From positions 74,658 through 138,657 of the forward strand of contig NZ_JADGEV010000005.1 of the NCBI RefSeq assembly GCF_016744175.1: a DNA stretch of 64,000 bases. The letters are read 5' to 3'. A program made the translations under genes and the position numbers. Positions 1 through 8,083 of this stretch are shown here, piece after piece (position 1 is the stretch's first letter; each line of letters opens with the position of its first letter). The stretch is from Neptunomonas sp. GTDB lineage: Bacteria > Pseudomonadota > Gammaproteobacteria > Pseudomonadales > Balneatricaceae. The notes under the pieces are model-generated. The model had not been told where the DNA came from. It searched no databases and saw only the letters and a list, made by a program, of their open reading frames with translations.

Positions 1-596
1 CGTTGAGCGAAACGAAGCAAAAGCTCGCTGAAGCTGAGTTGCAATTTATCAGTGTCGCTCGAGCCGAGCTTAACGAGGTTTTATCAGAAGGGTCGCGCTT
101 GAAAGAAGCTCTGAATGGTATGCAAGACAAAATAACGCGTACAGAAGTGCGTGCGCCGGTAAAGGGAACGGTTAAGCAGCTATTAGTAAATACAATAGAA
201 GGGGTTATTCAACCCGGTGATGAGCTTATTAATATTATACCGTGGGAAGATACGTTATTGGTTGAAGCTAAACTAAAGCCCTCCGATATTGCTCAAGTTA
301 ATGCAGGGCAAAGAGCCGTGATTAAAGTATCTGCTTATGATTTTAGTATATACGGTGGTGTCGATGCAGAAGTTAGCTTTGTTTCTCCGAGTACGGTATT
401 AGATGAAGAAGGTATGCCGCATTATATTGTTCGCTTAAAAACAGATAAACCGTATATAGGTAAAGAAAAGGCACTCTTGCCTCTTATCAGCGGAATGACA
501 GTGAGCGTTGATATTATGACAGGTAAAAAAACAGTAATGGATTACTTGTTGAAACCAATACTTAAAGGAAAAAATCGAGCATTAACCGAACGTTAA
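1..596 (+). CDS. HlyD-family type I secretion periplasmic adaptor, C-terminal part (5' truncated by window edge)
   Basis: This is the C-terminal part of a membrane fusion protein that links an inner-membrane ABC exporter to a TolC-type outer membrane channel. The reading frame is open to the left edge, so the true start lies outside the window. The visible 197 residues begin with the end of a coiled coil, followed by the second lipoyl half (RAPVKGTVKQL, about residues 51-61) and the beta-barrel region (VEAKLKPSDIAQV, then GGVDAEVSFVSPSTV), as in HlyD, LapC and related adaptors. The tail carries MTVSVDIMTGKKTVMDYLLKP, which is typical of the HlyD C-terminus. A LuxR-type regulator and a TolC-family gene follow on the same strand, so this is the end of a type I secretion locus. 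The secreted substrate, probably a large adhesin or RTX protein, is not visible. Confidence 0.9.
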   Translation, partial: LSETKQKLAEAELQFISVARAELNEVLSEGSRLKEALNGMQDKITRTEVRAPVKGTVKQLLVNTIEGVIQPGDELINIIPWEDTLLVEAKLKPSDIAQVNAGQRAVIKVSAYDFSIYGGVDAEVSFVSPSTVLDEEGMPHYIVRLKTDKPYIGKEKALLPLISGMTVSVDIMTGKKTVMDYLLKPILKGKNRALTER

Positions 597-713
597 GCTT
601 GTTATGTTTCGCAGTGCTTTGTTTCATAATAGCCATTTAAATTCTGTGTGATTGTGGTGAATATCATTTTTTAAGCTATCCTTTTTTGATATTTGAGTTA
701 ATGGAATATTAAG

Positions 714-1337
714 ATGAAGTTGTATATCGTTTCCGCCAATAAGGAAGTGGTAAAACGTTGGACTGCATATGCAGAGGGTCACGAGGTTGAAGTATTAGAA
801 CCAAACCTGTTGCTTTTAAAAAAGATGGATGATCAGGGATGTGTTCTGGTACATGTGGGCGCCTTAAGCAATGATGTTCTTGAACAGTTATGCGTGAAGT
901 GCCCAAGTATCAAGTGGGTTGCAATGAGTGACTATCCCGATGATGCCGAGGGGCTTTTTTATTTAGAGAAGGGTTTTCGTGGTTACATAAATACTTATGT
1001 ATCCCAAGCGATATTCAGCAGGCTTATTAGCACAGTTGCTAACAATGATATATGGGCTGGTCCCTCTATAACGCAAATTTTAATGAAACAAGTATTATCT
1101 AACATCCAAGCGGCAGGAGTTATTTCTGGGCATAAGGGATCGGTTAGTTACGGCTTCACAGGGCGTGAATCAGAAGTGCTCGATAATGTGGTTACGGGCG
1201 CTTCAAATAAAGAGATAGCTCGAACGCTAGGTATTACAGAGCGGACAGTAAAAGCACATGTTGCCGCGCTCTTAAAGAAAACAGATACAAAAGATCGTCT
1301 GTTACTCGTTTTGAAAATGACGCAGCAAGTTGCATAA
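714..1337 (+). CDS. LuxR-family transcriptional regulator
   Basis: A 207-residue DNA-binding regulator. The C-terminal third (about 147-200) is a LuxR/GerE helix-turn-helix: TGRESEVLDNVVTGASNKEIA followed by TERTVKAHVAALLKK. The N-terminal part resembles a response-regulator fold (MSDYPDDAEGLFYLEKGFRGYI matches the end of a receiver domain). I see no convincing acidic pocket or phospho-acceptor Asp, so it may be a degenerate, phosphorylation-independent receiver like that of CsgD-type regulators. It lies between the secretion adaptor and the TolC-like gene, which suggests it controls the secretion and adhesin locus; this is inferred from position only. A weak Shine-Dalgarno (GGAA) precedes the ATG. 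Confidence 0.85.
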   Translation: MKLYIVSANKEVVKRWTAYAEGHEVEVLEPNLLLLKKMDDQGCVLVHVGALSNDVLEQLCVKCPSIKWVAMSDYPDDAEGLFYLEKGFRGYINTYVSQAIFSRLISTVANNDIWAGPSITQILMKQVLSNIQAAGVISGHKGSVSYGFTGRESEVLDNVVTGASNKEIARTLGITERTVKAHVAALLKKTDTKDRLLLVLKMTQQVA

Positions 1338-1362
1338 ATAGTAATTTTCCTGGAGAAATGGT

Positions 1363-2721
1363 GTGATACTAAAAAGGGCCTTATTTGCTTTTGCTTTTGT
1401 ACTTGGTTCAACGCAAAGTATCTATGCAAACCAGTTAGAAGAAGTCGTGACAGCTGCCGTCTTGTCGAACCCTGAAGTGAAGCGAAGCATGGATGCTCGT
1501 AATGCTGTGTTTGAAGAAGTACGTCAAGCAAGGGGGGGCTTTTATCCAAAAATTGATATAGCAGCCGGCATAGGTTATGAATGGACTAAAAATACATCGA
1601 CATCAAACCTTGGAGATGGCGATGTTGAGTTGCAAAGAGGTGAGGCAAGCATAAGCCTTAGACAAATGTTGTTTGATGGGTTTCTTACTGATAGTGAAGT
1701 TGACCGTCATGCGTTCCGTTTAGAAGCGCGTAATCACCATTTGAGAGAAGTTGCTGAAGAAAAGGCATTGGAAACAACACGTGCTTACATTGAAGTGATA
1801 AAGCGCCATGAGTTGTTGAATCAGGCGAACGTAACTTTATTCAACCATGTCAAAGTATATGACCAAATTCGTAGACGCTCCGAATCAGGGCTAGGTACTC
1901 GGGCTTCTCTGCAGCAGGCCAAGGGGCGTTTAGCTCTTGCTGAAGTGAATGTGTTATCTGCCGAAAACAATGTGCGTGATGCGCAAGCTTCTTATCAGCG
2001 TGTTGTTGGGAGTAAAGCTCCTAGCGATCTTGAAGTTCCCGAATTCAACTTAATGTCTTTGCCTGAGTCAGAAGGTGACTCTATAAAACGTGCTCTTGTT
2101 AATCATCCTACATTAAAATTAGCCGATGCGGATGTTCAGGCAGCTGAATCACAGTATGACTCTGCTCGTAGTTTATTATATCCGAAGTTGAATTTTGAAG
2201 TTGATCGTAATTGGAACGATAATATAGATGGTGTAGAAGGTGAGAATGAAGACCTTACTGCCATGTTTAGAGTGCGATACAATCTTTATAATGGAGGCAG
2301 TGATAAAGCGAGAATTCGCCAAACACGCCACCAAATTAACGAAGCAAAGGACATTCGGGAAAACGCTGAACGTCAAACCGTTGAGAGTGTGGAGCTTTCT
2401 TGGAATGCTTATGACATTTTGGGACGTCAGCTGACTTTCTTTAAGCAGCATGTTGAATCAAGCACTCAAACTCGTGATTCATACTTAAAACAATTTAATA
2501 TTGGTCAGCGTTCATTGCTAGATCTTCTGGATACGGAAAATGAAGTTTTCTCTTCTAAGAACTCAATGATTGCAGCCAAGTATGATTATTTAGTGGCTCA
2601 GTATCGCTTGCTTAACGGGATGGGAGAAATGTTGGAATTACTAAACGTTGATCTTGGCTCGTTAGCATCAACAGATCTGAGTATAGAAAACAAAGAGAAG
2701 CAGCCTGTGCCGCAATCATAA
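1363..2721 (+). CDS. TolC-family outer membrane efflux/type I secretion protein
   Basis: A 452-residue outer membrane channel protein of the TolC/LapE type, forming the exit duct for a type I secretion system. A signal peptide (MILKRALFAFAFVLG, cleavage probably after YAN near residue 23) is followed by the duplicated TolC repeat: NPEVKRSMDARNAVFEEVRQ and, in the second half, NHPTLKLADADVQAAESQY, each followed by YPK. The motif LRQMLFDGF and the later RYNLYNGG are the paired equatorial-strand motifs of the family. The start is GTG at 1363, with TGGAGAAA ending 5 bases before it; an ATG at 1358 runs into a stop at once and is excluded. It is 25 bases downstream of the LuxR-type gene and probably cotranscribed with it. 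Confidence 0.92.
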   Translation: MILKRALFAFAFVLGSTQSIYANQLEEVVTAAVLSNPEVKRSMDARNAVFEEVRQARGGFYPKIDIAAGIGYEWTKNTSTSNLGDGDVELQRGEASISLRQMLFDGFLTDSEVDRHAFRLEARNHHLREVAEEKALETTRAYIEVIKRHELLNQANVTLFNHVKVYDQIRRRSESGLGTRASLQQAKGRLALAEVNVLSAENNVRDAQASYQRVVGSKAPSDLEVPEFNLMSLPESEGDSIKRALVNHPTLKLADADVQAAESQYDSARSLLYPKLNFEVDRNWNDNIDGVEGENEDLTAMFRVRYNLYNGGSDKARIRQTRHQINEAKDIRENAERQTVESVELSWNAYDILGRQLTFFKQHVESSTQTRDSYLKQFNIGQRSLLDLLDTENEVFSSKNSMIAAKYDYLVAQYRLLNGMGEMLELLNVDLGSLASTDLSIENKEKQPVPQS

Positions 2722-2777
2722 GAAGTGCTCCAGTTCTTTTATATGAGTGTTGTTGTTTGACGTTACCTGATACTACG

Positions 2778-2806
2778 TTTGCAATATAAAGGTATCGCCG
2801 ATAAAA
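2778..2806 (+). promoter_or_regulatory. Candidate sigma-70 promoter of the mevalonate operon
   Basis: TTTGCA at 2778-2783 and GATAAA/ATAAAA starting at 2800 or 2801, separated by 16-17 bases, resemble -35 and -10 boxes. Transcription would begin near 2812, so the transcript would contain the hairpin at 2832-2857 in its leader. This is judged by eye only. Confidence 0.35.
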
Positions 2807-2831
2807 TCGCGCGTGCTTGAAGTCTTTGAGA

Positions 2832-2857
2832 GGGTTGCTGCGAAGCAACCCTTTTTT
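2832..2857 (+). terminator. Intrinsic terminator (or attenuator) just before the HMG-CoA reductase gene
   Basis: GGGTTGCT and AGCAACCC form a perfect 8-bp stem with loop GCGA, followed by six T. It ends 16 bases before the ATG of the HMG-CoA reductase gene. It may terminate the upstream secretion transcript, but it leaves no room for a separate promoter before the mevalonate genes. Confidence 0.8.
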
Positions 2858-2873
2858 GTTTATATAGGTCACT

Positions 2874-3908
2874 ATGAAATCACATAAAATTTTACAAGCG
2901 CCAGTACCAATGCGCTGGGTCGGGCCTCTGAAAATTTCAGGGCATGTCTTAGATGAGAAACTATCTATTCCTCTCGCGACGTATGAGACGCCGCTTTGGC
3001 ATTCAGTTGGACGTGGCGCGCGCGTCTCAGTCTTGACAGACGGTATTAAAACAACAGTGGTTGATGAGCGTATGACCCGCTCAATTCTGCTAGAAGCCGA
3101 TGATGCATTGGCAGCCCACTTATCAGTGGAGTCTATTAGGTCTAGGCGAGATGATTTAAATACGGTGGTATCTACTTCAAGCCGTTTTGCAAAATTAATT
3201 GATATGCATAGTCAGATAGTCGGTAATCTTATTTACTTACGCTTAGAGTTTAATACCGGCGATGCATCGGGTCATAACATGGTGACCAATGCCGCTGATA
3301 AAATTATTCCGTGGTTGTTGAGCGAATATCCTCAGCTACGTTACTCTTCGATTTCTGGGAATTATTGCTCTGATAAAAAAGCGACGGCTGTTAATGGAAT
3401 TTTAGGTCGTGGTAAATATGTTGTGAGTGAAATTATGATCTCGCGAGAGTTGTGTGAACGTCGTTTGCTAACAACACCCGAAAAAATTGTTGATTTGAAC
3501 ATTAAAAAGAACCTTATTGGAACAATGATCGCGGGTGGTTTACGAAGTGCAAATGCGCATTTTGCCAATATGCTGTTGGGTTTTTATTTAGCTACAGGGC
3601 AGGATGCAGCGAATATTATTGAAGGGTCCCAGGGAATTGTTCACGCCGAAGTGCGTGACGGTGATCTGTACTTTTCCTGTACATTGCCCAATATAATTGT
3701 AGGCAGTGTCGGAAATGGTAAAGGGTTAGGGTTTGTTGAAGAAAACCTTGCCAAGCTCGGTTGTAAAGCATCTCGTGAGCCTGGTGAAAATGCGCGCCGT
3801 TTAGCTGCCATTTGTGCTGCAACAGTGCTCTGTGGCGAGCTTTCATTGTTAGCGGCTCAAACCAATCCTGGTGAGTTGATGGAAGCGCATCTGAAGTTGG
3901 AGCGGTGA
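2874..3908 (+). CDS. hmgA: Hydroxymethylglutaryl-CoA reductase (class I-like)
   Basis: Reduces HMG-CoA to mevalonate, the committed step of the mevalonate pathway. The 344-residue catalytic domain has no membrane anchor. Class I motifs are clear: ATYETPLWHSVGRGA (catalytic Glu39), FNTGDASGHNM (126-136), SGNYCSDKKATAVNGILGRGK (161-181, catalytic Lys168), and NAHFANMLLGFYLATGQDAAN (227-247, catalytic Asp244). The C-terminal segment GELSLLAAQTNPGELMEAH aligns without gaps to the human GELSLMAALAAGHLVKSH, so the usual catalytic His corresponds to Glu334 here, while a His is kept at 339. It is first in an operon; the next gene starts within its stop codon. The symbol is by analogy, and mvaA is also used. 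Confidence 0.93.
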   Translation: MKSHKILQAPVPMRWVGPLKISGHVLDEKLSIPLATYETPLWHSVGRGARVSVLTDGIKTTVVDERMTRSILLEADDALAAHLSVESIRSRRDDLNTVVSTSSRFAKLIDMHSQIVGNLIYLRLEFNTGDASGHNMVTNAADKIIPWLLSEYPQLRYSSISGNYCSDKKATAVNGILGRGKYVVSEIMISRELCERRLLTTPEKIVDLNIKKNLIGTMIAGGLRSANAHFANMLLGFYLATGQDAANIIEGSQGIVHAEVRDGDLYFSCTLPNIIVGSVGNGKGLGFVEENLAKLGCKASREPGENARRLAAICAATVLCGELSLLAAQTNPGELMEAHLKLER

Positions 3909-4939
3909 TGACTGATTCAACGAATGATAGAAAGATTGAGCATATTCGTGCATTTGATCGTGATCCAGCGATAGAAAGAAATGCACGCTATTTTGATCGA
4001 ATTCATTTGTTACATCGAGCGCTGCCTGAAATAGATTTGGCAGATGTTAATCCATCAATGCAAATTTTTGGTAAAACATTGAGCTTCCCCTTGCTGATTT
4101 CTTCCATGACAGGAGGAAATCATGACCTCGTTAGAAAAATTAATACTAATTTGGCCATTGCTGCCGAGCATTGCGGTGTGGCGTTAGCTGTCGGCTCGCA
4201 GAGGGTTATGTTTGTTGATGATCAGGCGCGAAGTAGCTTTGAGTTACGTCAGCATGCACCAACAACTGTATTGATTAGTAATGTAGGTGCTGTACAACTA
4301 AATTATGGATTCTCCCAGATAGAGTGTCAGCAGGCCGTTGATGTATTAGGTGCGGATGCCCTGTATCTGCATTTGAACCCATTACAAGAAGCGGTGCAGC
4401 CCGAAGGGGATACTGACTTTAAAGGGTTAGCGGCCAAGATTGCTCAAGTCTGTAGTGGTGTGTCGGTACCTGTTATGCTCAAAGAAGTGGGTGCCGGCTT
4501 GTCTCCTGCCGATGTTCAGTTAGGTTTGCAAGCGGGTGTTTCCCATTTTGATATTGCTGGTACAGGTGGTACATCATGGAGTCGTATAGAGCATCAACGT
4601 AGGTTAAAGAAGGGTGATGACCTTGGGCTTACCTTTCAAGACTGGGGACTTCCAACACCATTAGCATTAAAGTTAATGGCTCCATATCAAGCACAAGCGA
4701 CTTTTGTATCCAGTGGTGGTGTTAGGGATGGGATTGATATGGTGAAATCTGTTATACTCGGCGCCTCAATTTGTGGAGTGGCGGCTCCTTTATTACATCC
4801 CGCCATGGAGTCGGCGGAAGCTGTTATAGATGTGATAGAGCGATTACGTCGGGAGTTTGTAACAGCGATGTTTTTACTTGGAATGCCTGATGTGGCGTCG
4901 TTATTCAGGAACGAGTCTCTTATTCTTGAAGAGCGTTGA
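3908..4939 (+). CDS. fni: Type 2 isopentenyl-diphosphate delta-isomerase (FMN-dependent)
   Basis: Interconverts isopentenyl and dimethylallyl diphosphate using reduced FMN and NAD(P)H. It belongs to the FMN-dependent alpha-hydroxyacid dehydrogenase-like barrel family, unrelated to type 1 Idi. Family motifs are SSMTGGNHDLVRKIN near the N-terminus, AVGSQRVMF, LHLNPLQEAVQPEGDTDF (conserved catalytic Gln region), GTGGTSWSRIEHQRR and SSGGVRDGIDMVKSVILGA (phosphate/FMN binding). Length (343) is normal. The ATG at 3908 shares one base with the stop of the reductase gene (TGATG), which indicates translational coupling; an in-frame GTG three bases earlier is a less likely start. Confidence 0.93.
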   Translation: MTDSTNDRKIEHIRAFDRDPAIERNARYFDRIHLLHRALPEIDLADVNPSMQIFGKTLSFPLLISSMTGGNHDLVRKINTNLAIAAEHCGVALAVGSQRVMFVDDQARSSFELRQHAPTTVLISNVGAVQLNYGFSQIECQQAVDVLGADALYLHLNPLQEAVQPEGDTDFKGLAAKIAQVCSGVSVPVMLKEVGAGLSPADVQLGLQAGVSHFDIAGTGGTSWSRIEHQRRLKKGDDLGLTFQDWGLPTPLALKLMAPYQAQATFVSSGGVRDGIDMVKSVILGASICGVAAPLLHPAMESAEAVIDVIERLRREFVTAMFLLGMPDVASLFRNESLILEER

Positions 4940-4954
4940 GGAACATATTCAAAT

Positions 4955-6124
4955 ATGTCATCTGTTGGTATCGATCAAATTAGTTTTTATACGTCAAATT
5001 ATTTTCTTGATTTGAGAACATTGGCTAAGGTCCAGGAGACCGACCCTGATAAGTATTATCAAGGCATTGGCCAAGAGAAAATGAGTATGGCTGCTCACGA
5101 TGAAGACATCGTGACTATGGCTGCAAATGCAGCTTATCCGCTGGTGCAAAGTGGTGAAGCAGAGCAGGTTTCTACACTGCTATTTGCAACCGAAACCGGT
5201 ATCGATCAATCTAAAGCTGCAGGCATTTATGTTCACCGTTTATTGGGGTTGAATAATAATTGCCGTGTAGTTGAGTTAAAGCAAGCGTGCTATAGCGCAA
5301 CTGCGGCTATTCAAATGGCATGTGCCCTCGTTGCTAGACAACCGGAAAAGAAAGTTTTAGTTATCGCTTCAGATATTGCGCGTTATGACCTAAATACACC
5401 TGGCGAAGCAACGCAGGGATGTGGTGCTGTTGCTATGATGGTGACGGCTCAACCACGTGTGCTGGAAATAGACCCTGAAGTGGGTAATTATGCCGAAGAT
5501 GTCATGGATTTCTGGCGACCCAACTACCGTAAAACTGCGTTGGTTGATGGTAAGTACTCGACAAAAATTTATCTCAAAGCATTGAAAAAAGCGTGGGAAG
5601 ACTTTCGAGAGAGTAGTTCTTTAACGTTCAATGACTTTGCGCATTTCTGTTACCATCTTCCTTTTAGTCGTATGGCGCAAAAAGCGCATCAGCATTTGGC
5701 TAAAGCGAATAAAAGCGAGCTAGATGCGAGCGGTTTGGAACAGCAAATAGCTGATACTTTGTCTTATAACCGAATCATCGGTAATAGCTATACTGCTTCT
5801 ATGTATATAGGTTTGTCATCGCTATTGGAAAACAGTCAGGACAATCTTGCTGAAAAACGTATTGGGTTTTTCAGTTACGGCTCTGGCTGTGTCGCTGAAT
5901 TTTTTTCAGGTAAAGTGGTTGACGGTTATCAAGAGTGCTTATTTAAAGAGCAACACCGTGAAATGTTAGATAAACGTCAAGAAGTCACTTATGACGAATA
6001 CTTGAATCTTTATAAGGCCCCCGACCCTAAAGATGGTGAAGCTCATACCATACCATCTGATACGCAGGGGCGTTTTCGCCTTGCTGCTATTTCTCACCAT
6101 AAGCGTGAATATGTAGCTATTTGA
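4955..6124 (+). CDS. mvaS: Hydroxymethylglutaryl-CoA synthase
   Basis: Condenses acetoacetyl-CoA and acetyl-CoA to HMG-CoA, the substrate of the reductase two genes upstream. This is a bacterial-type HMGS of 389 residues in the thiolase superfamily. The catalytic residues are visible: Glu80 in LLFATETGIDQSKA, Cys112 in LKQACYSATAAIQ, and His234 in FCYHLPFSRMAQKAH. The GSGCVAEFFSG motif is near the C-terminus. A GAGGAA Shine-Dalgarno lies about 12 bases before the ATG. The next gene again starts inside the stop codon (TGATG), so the operon is tightly coupled. Confidence 0.95.
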   Translation: MSSVGIDQISFYTSNYFLDLRTLAKVQETDPDKYYQGIGQEKMSMAAHDEDIVTMAANAAYPLVQSGEAEQVSTLLFATETGIDQSKAAGIYVHRLLGLNNNCRVVELKQACYSATAAIQMACALVARQPEKKVLVIASDIARYDLNTPGEATQGCGAVAMMVTAQPRVLEIDPEVGNYAEDVMDFWRPNYRKTALVDGKYSTKIYLKALKKAWEDFRESSSLTFNDFAHFCYHLPFSRMAQKAHQHLAKANKSELDASGLEQQIADTLSYNRIIGNSYTASMYIGLSSLLENSQDNLAEKRIGFFSYGSGCVAEFFSGKVVDGYQECLFKEQHREMLDKRQEVTYDEYLNLYKAPDPKDGEAHTIPSDTQGRFRLAAISHHKREYVAI

Positions 6125-7167
6125 TGCGTGCTTGTGCTCCGGGAAAAATTATACTGAGTGGAGAGCACTCTGTTGTCTACGGAGCTCAAGCTGTTGCGGT
6201 TGCTATCCAAAAGCACACAACCGTAAGTTTTAAACCACTTACAGAAAGTAACACCATTAATACCTTGTTTGCAGGTATCTCTTCCGGTGTTCATTACCCT
6301 TTGCATGCGCTGGGTTCTCTGAAAGAGAAGCTAGACTCTCGTTTTGAATCTTTTGCTCAGGGCTTGCTTCCTATTCAAAATATTCTGACAAAGCCTGATG
6401 ACCTTTTAATGTATACCTTGTCGTCGTTGGTGCACCATCTTCCTGTTCCTGGGCGTGCTTCCACGCAAAGTTACTTACCATTACCGGGGCGACTTTCTAG
6501 TACAACAGAATTGCCACTGGGTTCTGGGATGGGATCTTCTGCTTCAGCAATCGCAGCAACTTTAGTTCTTTTCGAACGTTTGCTTGAAAAGCCATTAGGT
6601 GCAGATCAGCGTTTTGAAATGGTAAGGTTTTGTGAGCGTCTACAGCATGGTCGTGGTAGTGCAATTGATGCAGCAGCAGTTACTTATGGCGGTATTAATC
6701 ACATTCAAAACGGCATCGTAAGTCAGCTTAATATTAGTTTAGGTGAAGGCTGGTATTGGGTATTTACAGGAAAGCCGCAAGTAAGTACCGGTGAGTGTGT
6801 TCAGCATGTAAGAAGCCGTTTCGAAAACGATAAACAATTGTGGAATGACTTTTCACATGTGACGGCTACCTTGATAAGCCAGCTGGCTGAACCATCAGCG
6901 GTAATAGAATGTGTTAAAGAAAATCATCGTTTGTTATGTCAAATAGGCGTGGTACCTGATTCTGCAAAAGCACTGGTTCAGCGAATAGATGTTTGTGGTG
7001 GTGCGGCTAAAATCAGTGGAGCAGGTGCACATAAAGGAGAGGCCGGCGGTTTAGTGCTAGCTTATCTTCCTGACTCGGTAGTAAATACGTTGATGGGCGA
7101 GTTTCCTCAATATCTATGGGGAAAAGTTGAGGAGGATACATTAGGTGCACGTTACATCGGTGATTAA
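6124..7167 (+). CDS. GHMP kinase, probable mevalonate kinase
   Basis: A GHMP-superfamily kinase of 347 residues in the mevalonate operon. Motif 1 is CAPGKIILSGEHSVVYG at the N-terminus; motif 2 is LPLGSGMGSSASAIAATL (about 136-153), the ATP phosphate loop; the catalytic Asp is in GRGSAIDAAAVTYGG; the C-terminal NHRLLCQIGVVPDSAKALV and AAKISGAGAHKG correspond to motif 3. The first motif and NHxLL...GV element favour mevalonate kinase over phosphomevalonate kinase. The segment between motifs 1 and 2 is longer than usual (inserted residues about 40-130), as in animal and some bacterial mevalonate kinases. The ATG at 6124 overlaps the stop of mvaS. Which of the two adjacent kinases phosphorylates mevalonate and which phosphomevalonate cannot be settled by eye. 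Confidence 0.75.
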   Translation: MRACAPGKIILSGEHSVVYGAQAVAVAIQKHTTVSFKPLTESNTINTLFAGISSGVHYPLHALGSLKEKLDSRFESFAQGLLPIQNILTKPDDLLMYTLSSLVHHLPVPGRASTQSYLPLPGRLSSTTELPLGSGMGSSASAIAATLVLFERLLEKPLGADQRFEMVRFCERLQHGRGSAIDAAAVTYGGINHIQNGIVSQLNISLGEGWYWVFTGKPQVSTGECVQHVRSRFENDKQLWNDFSHVTATLISQLAEPSAVIECVKENHRLLCQIGVVPDSAKALVQRIDVCGGAAKISGAGAHKGEAGGLVLAYLPDSVVNTLMGEFPQYLWGKVEEDTLGARYIGD

Positions 7168-8083
7168 AGTGACGGCACCCGGCAGCATTATGCTGATGGG
7201 TGAGCATGCAGTATTATTTGGCCATAGAGCTATAGCGTGCGCGGTTGATAAGCGTATACAGGTAACGCTGATACCTAGAACTGATAGAACGGTGTTGATA
7301 CGCTCTAGCATTGCAGATTACCGTTCTAGCCTTGATGATTTGAAGATGGATCAGCGACTAAGCTTTGTTCTCTTTGCTATTGAGCAAGTGGCTGAAGATC
7401 TGTCGTGTGGGTTTGAGCTGGATATCCAGTCTGAATTTTCTCATACAGTCGGGTTAGGTTCTTCAGCGGCCGTTACCACAGCGGTGGTGAAGGCTATTTC
7501 TGAGTATCGCCAAGAAAATCTAACCAAGCGTCAGTTATTCGATCGATCATTGGCGGTTGTTCATGGTGTCCAAGGGCGTGGCTCTGGCACCGATCTAGCT
7601 GCAAGCGTGTATGGCGGGTTAATCGGTTACACGATTGAGCCGCGACATATCTCTGCACTCAATGGTTTGCTTCCTATTACTTTATTCTATTCAGGTTATA
7701 AAACGAAAACGCCTGACGTGTTGGCGATTGTTGCAGAAAAAATGGAGGCTCTTCCTGATTTATATACGGCTATTTATCGACTAATGAATGACACAACTAT
7801 TAAGGCTGAAGATGCTATCCAGAAACAAAACTGGGAAGCGCTCGGGTTATTAATGAATATGTATCAAGGGTTAATGGATGCGTTGGGTGTCAATGACTCG
7901 GTCCTGTCTGAAATTATTTATACATTGCGCCAATCGGAAAATATTTTTGGTGCGAAAATTTCAGGTTCTGGATTGGGTGATTGTGTCATTGCATTAGGTG
8001 TAGATGATTCTCTAGTGTTGCCGTATGAAGCGATCCCGGTAGCCGTTAGTGGAGTAGGGGTTGAGTGTTATGTTGATCGATAA
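7145..8083 (+). CDS. GHMP kinase, probable phosphomevalonate kinase (or second mevalonate kinase-like)
   Basis: A second GHMP kinase (312 residues) that overlaps the previous gene by 23 bases. Motif 1 is TAPGSIMLMGEHAVLFGH; motif 2 is TVGLGSSAAVTTAVVKA; the catalytic Asp is in GRGSGTDLAASVYGG; motif 3 is GAKISGSGLGDCVIALG. The GTDLAASVYGG and SGxGxGDC elements resemble phosphomevalonate kinases. Since the pathway needs one, I assign it here, while noting that motif 1 is mevalonate kinase-like. The GTG start at 7145 is chosen because a strong GAGGAGG lies 9 bases before it (7129-7135); in-frame GTG codons at 7160 and 7169 are alternatives. Confidence 0.65.
   Translation: MHVTSVIKVTAPGSIMLMGEHAVLFGHRAIACAVDKRIQVTLIPRTDRTVLIRSSIADYRSSLDDLKMDQRLSFVLFAIEQVAEDLSCGFELDIQSEFSHTVGLGSSAAVTTAVVKAISEYRQENLTKRQLFDRSLAVVHGVQGRGSGTDLAASVYGGLIGYTIEPRHISALNGLLPITLFYSGYKTKTPDVLAIVAEKMEALPDLYTAIYRLMNDTTIKAEDAIQKQNWEALGLLMNMYQGLMDALGVNDSVLSEIIYTLRQSENIFGAKISGSGLGDCVIALGVDDSLVLPYEAIPVAVSGVGVECYVDR

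Noticed and set aside
1148..1549. A 133-codon antisense frame across the LuxR-type and TolC-type genes
   Set aside because: Overlaps two well-supported genes, and no ribosome site or family match is visible.
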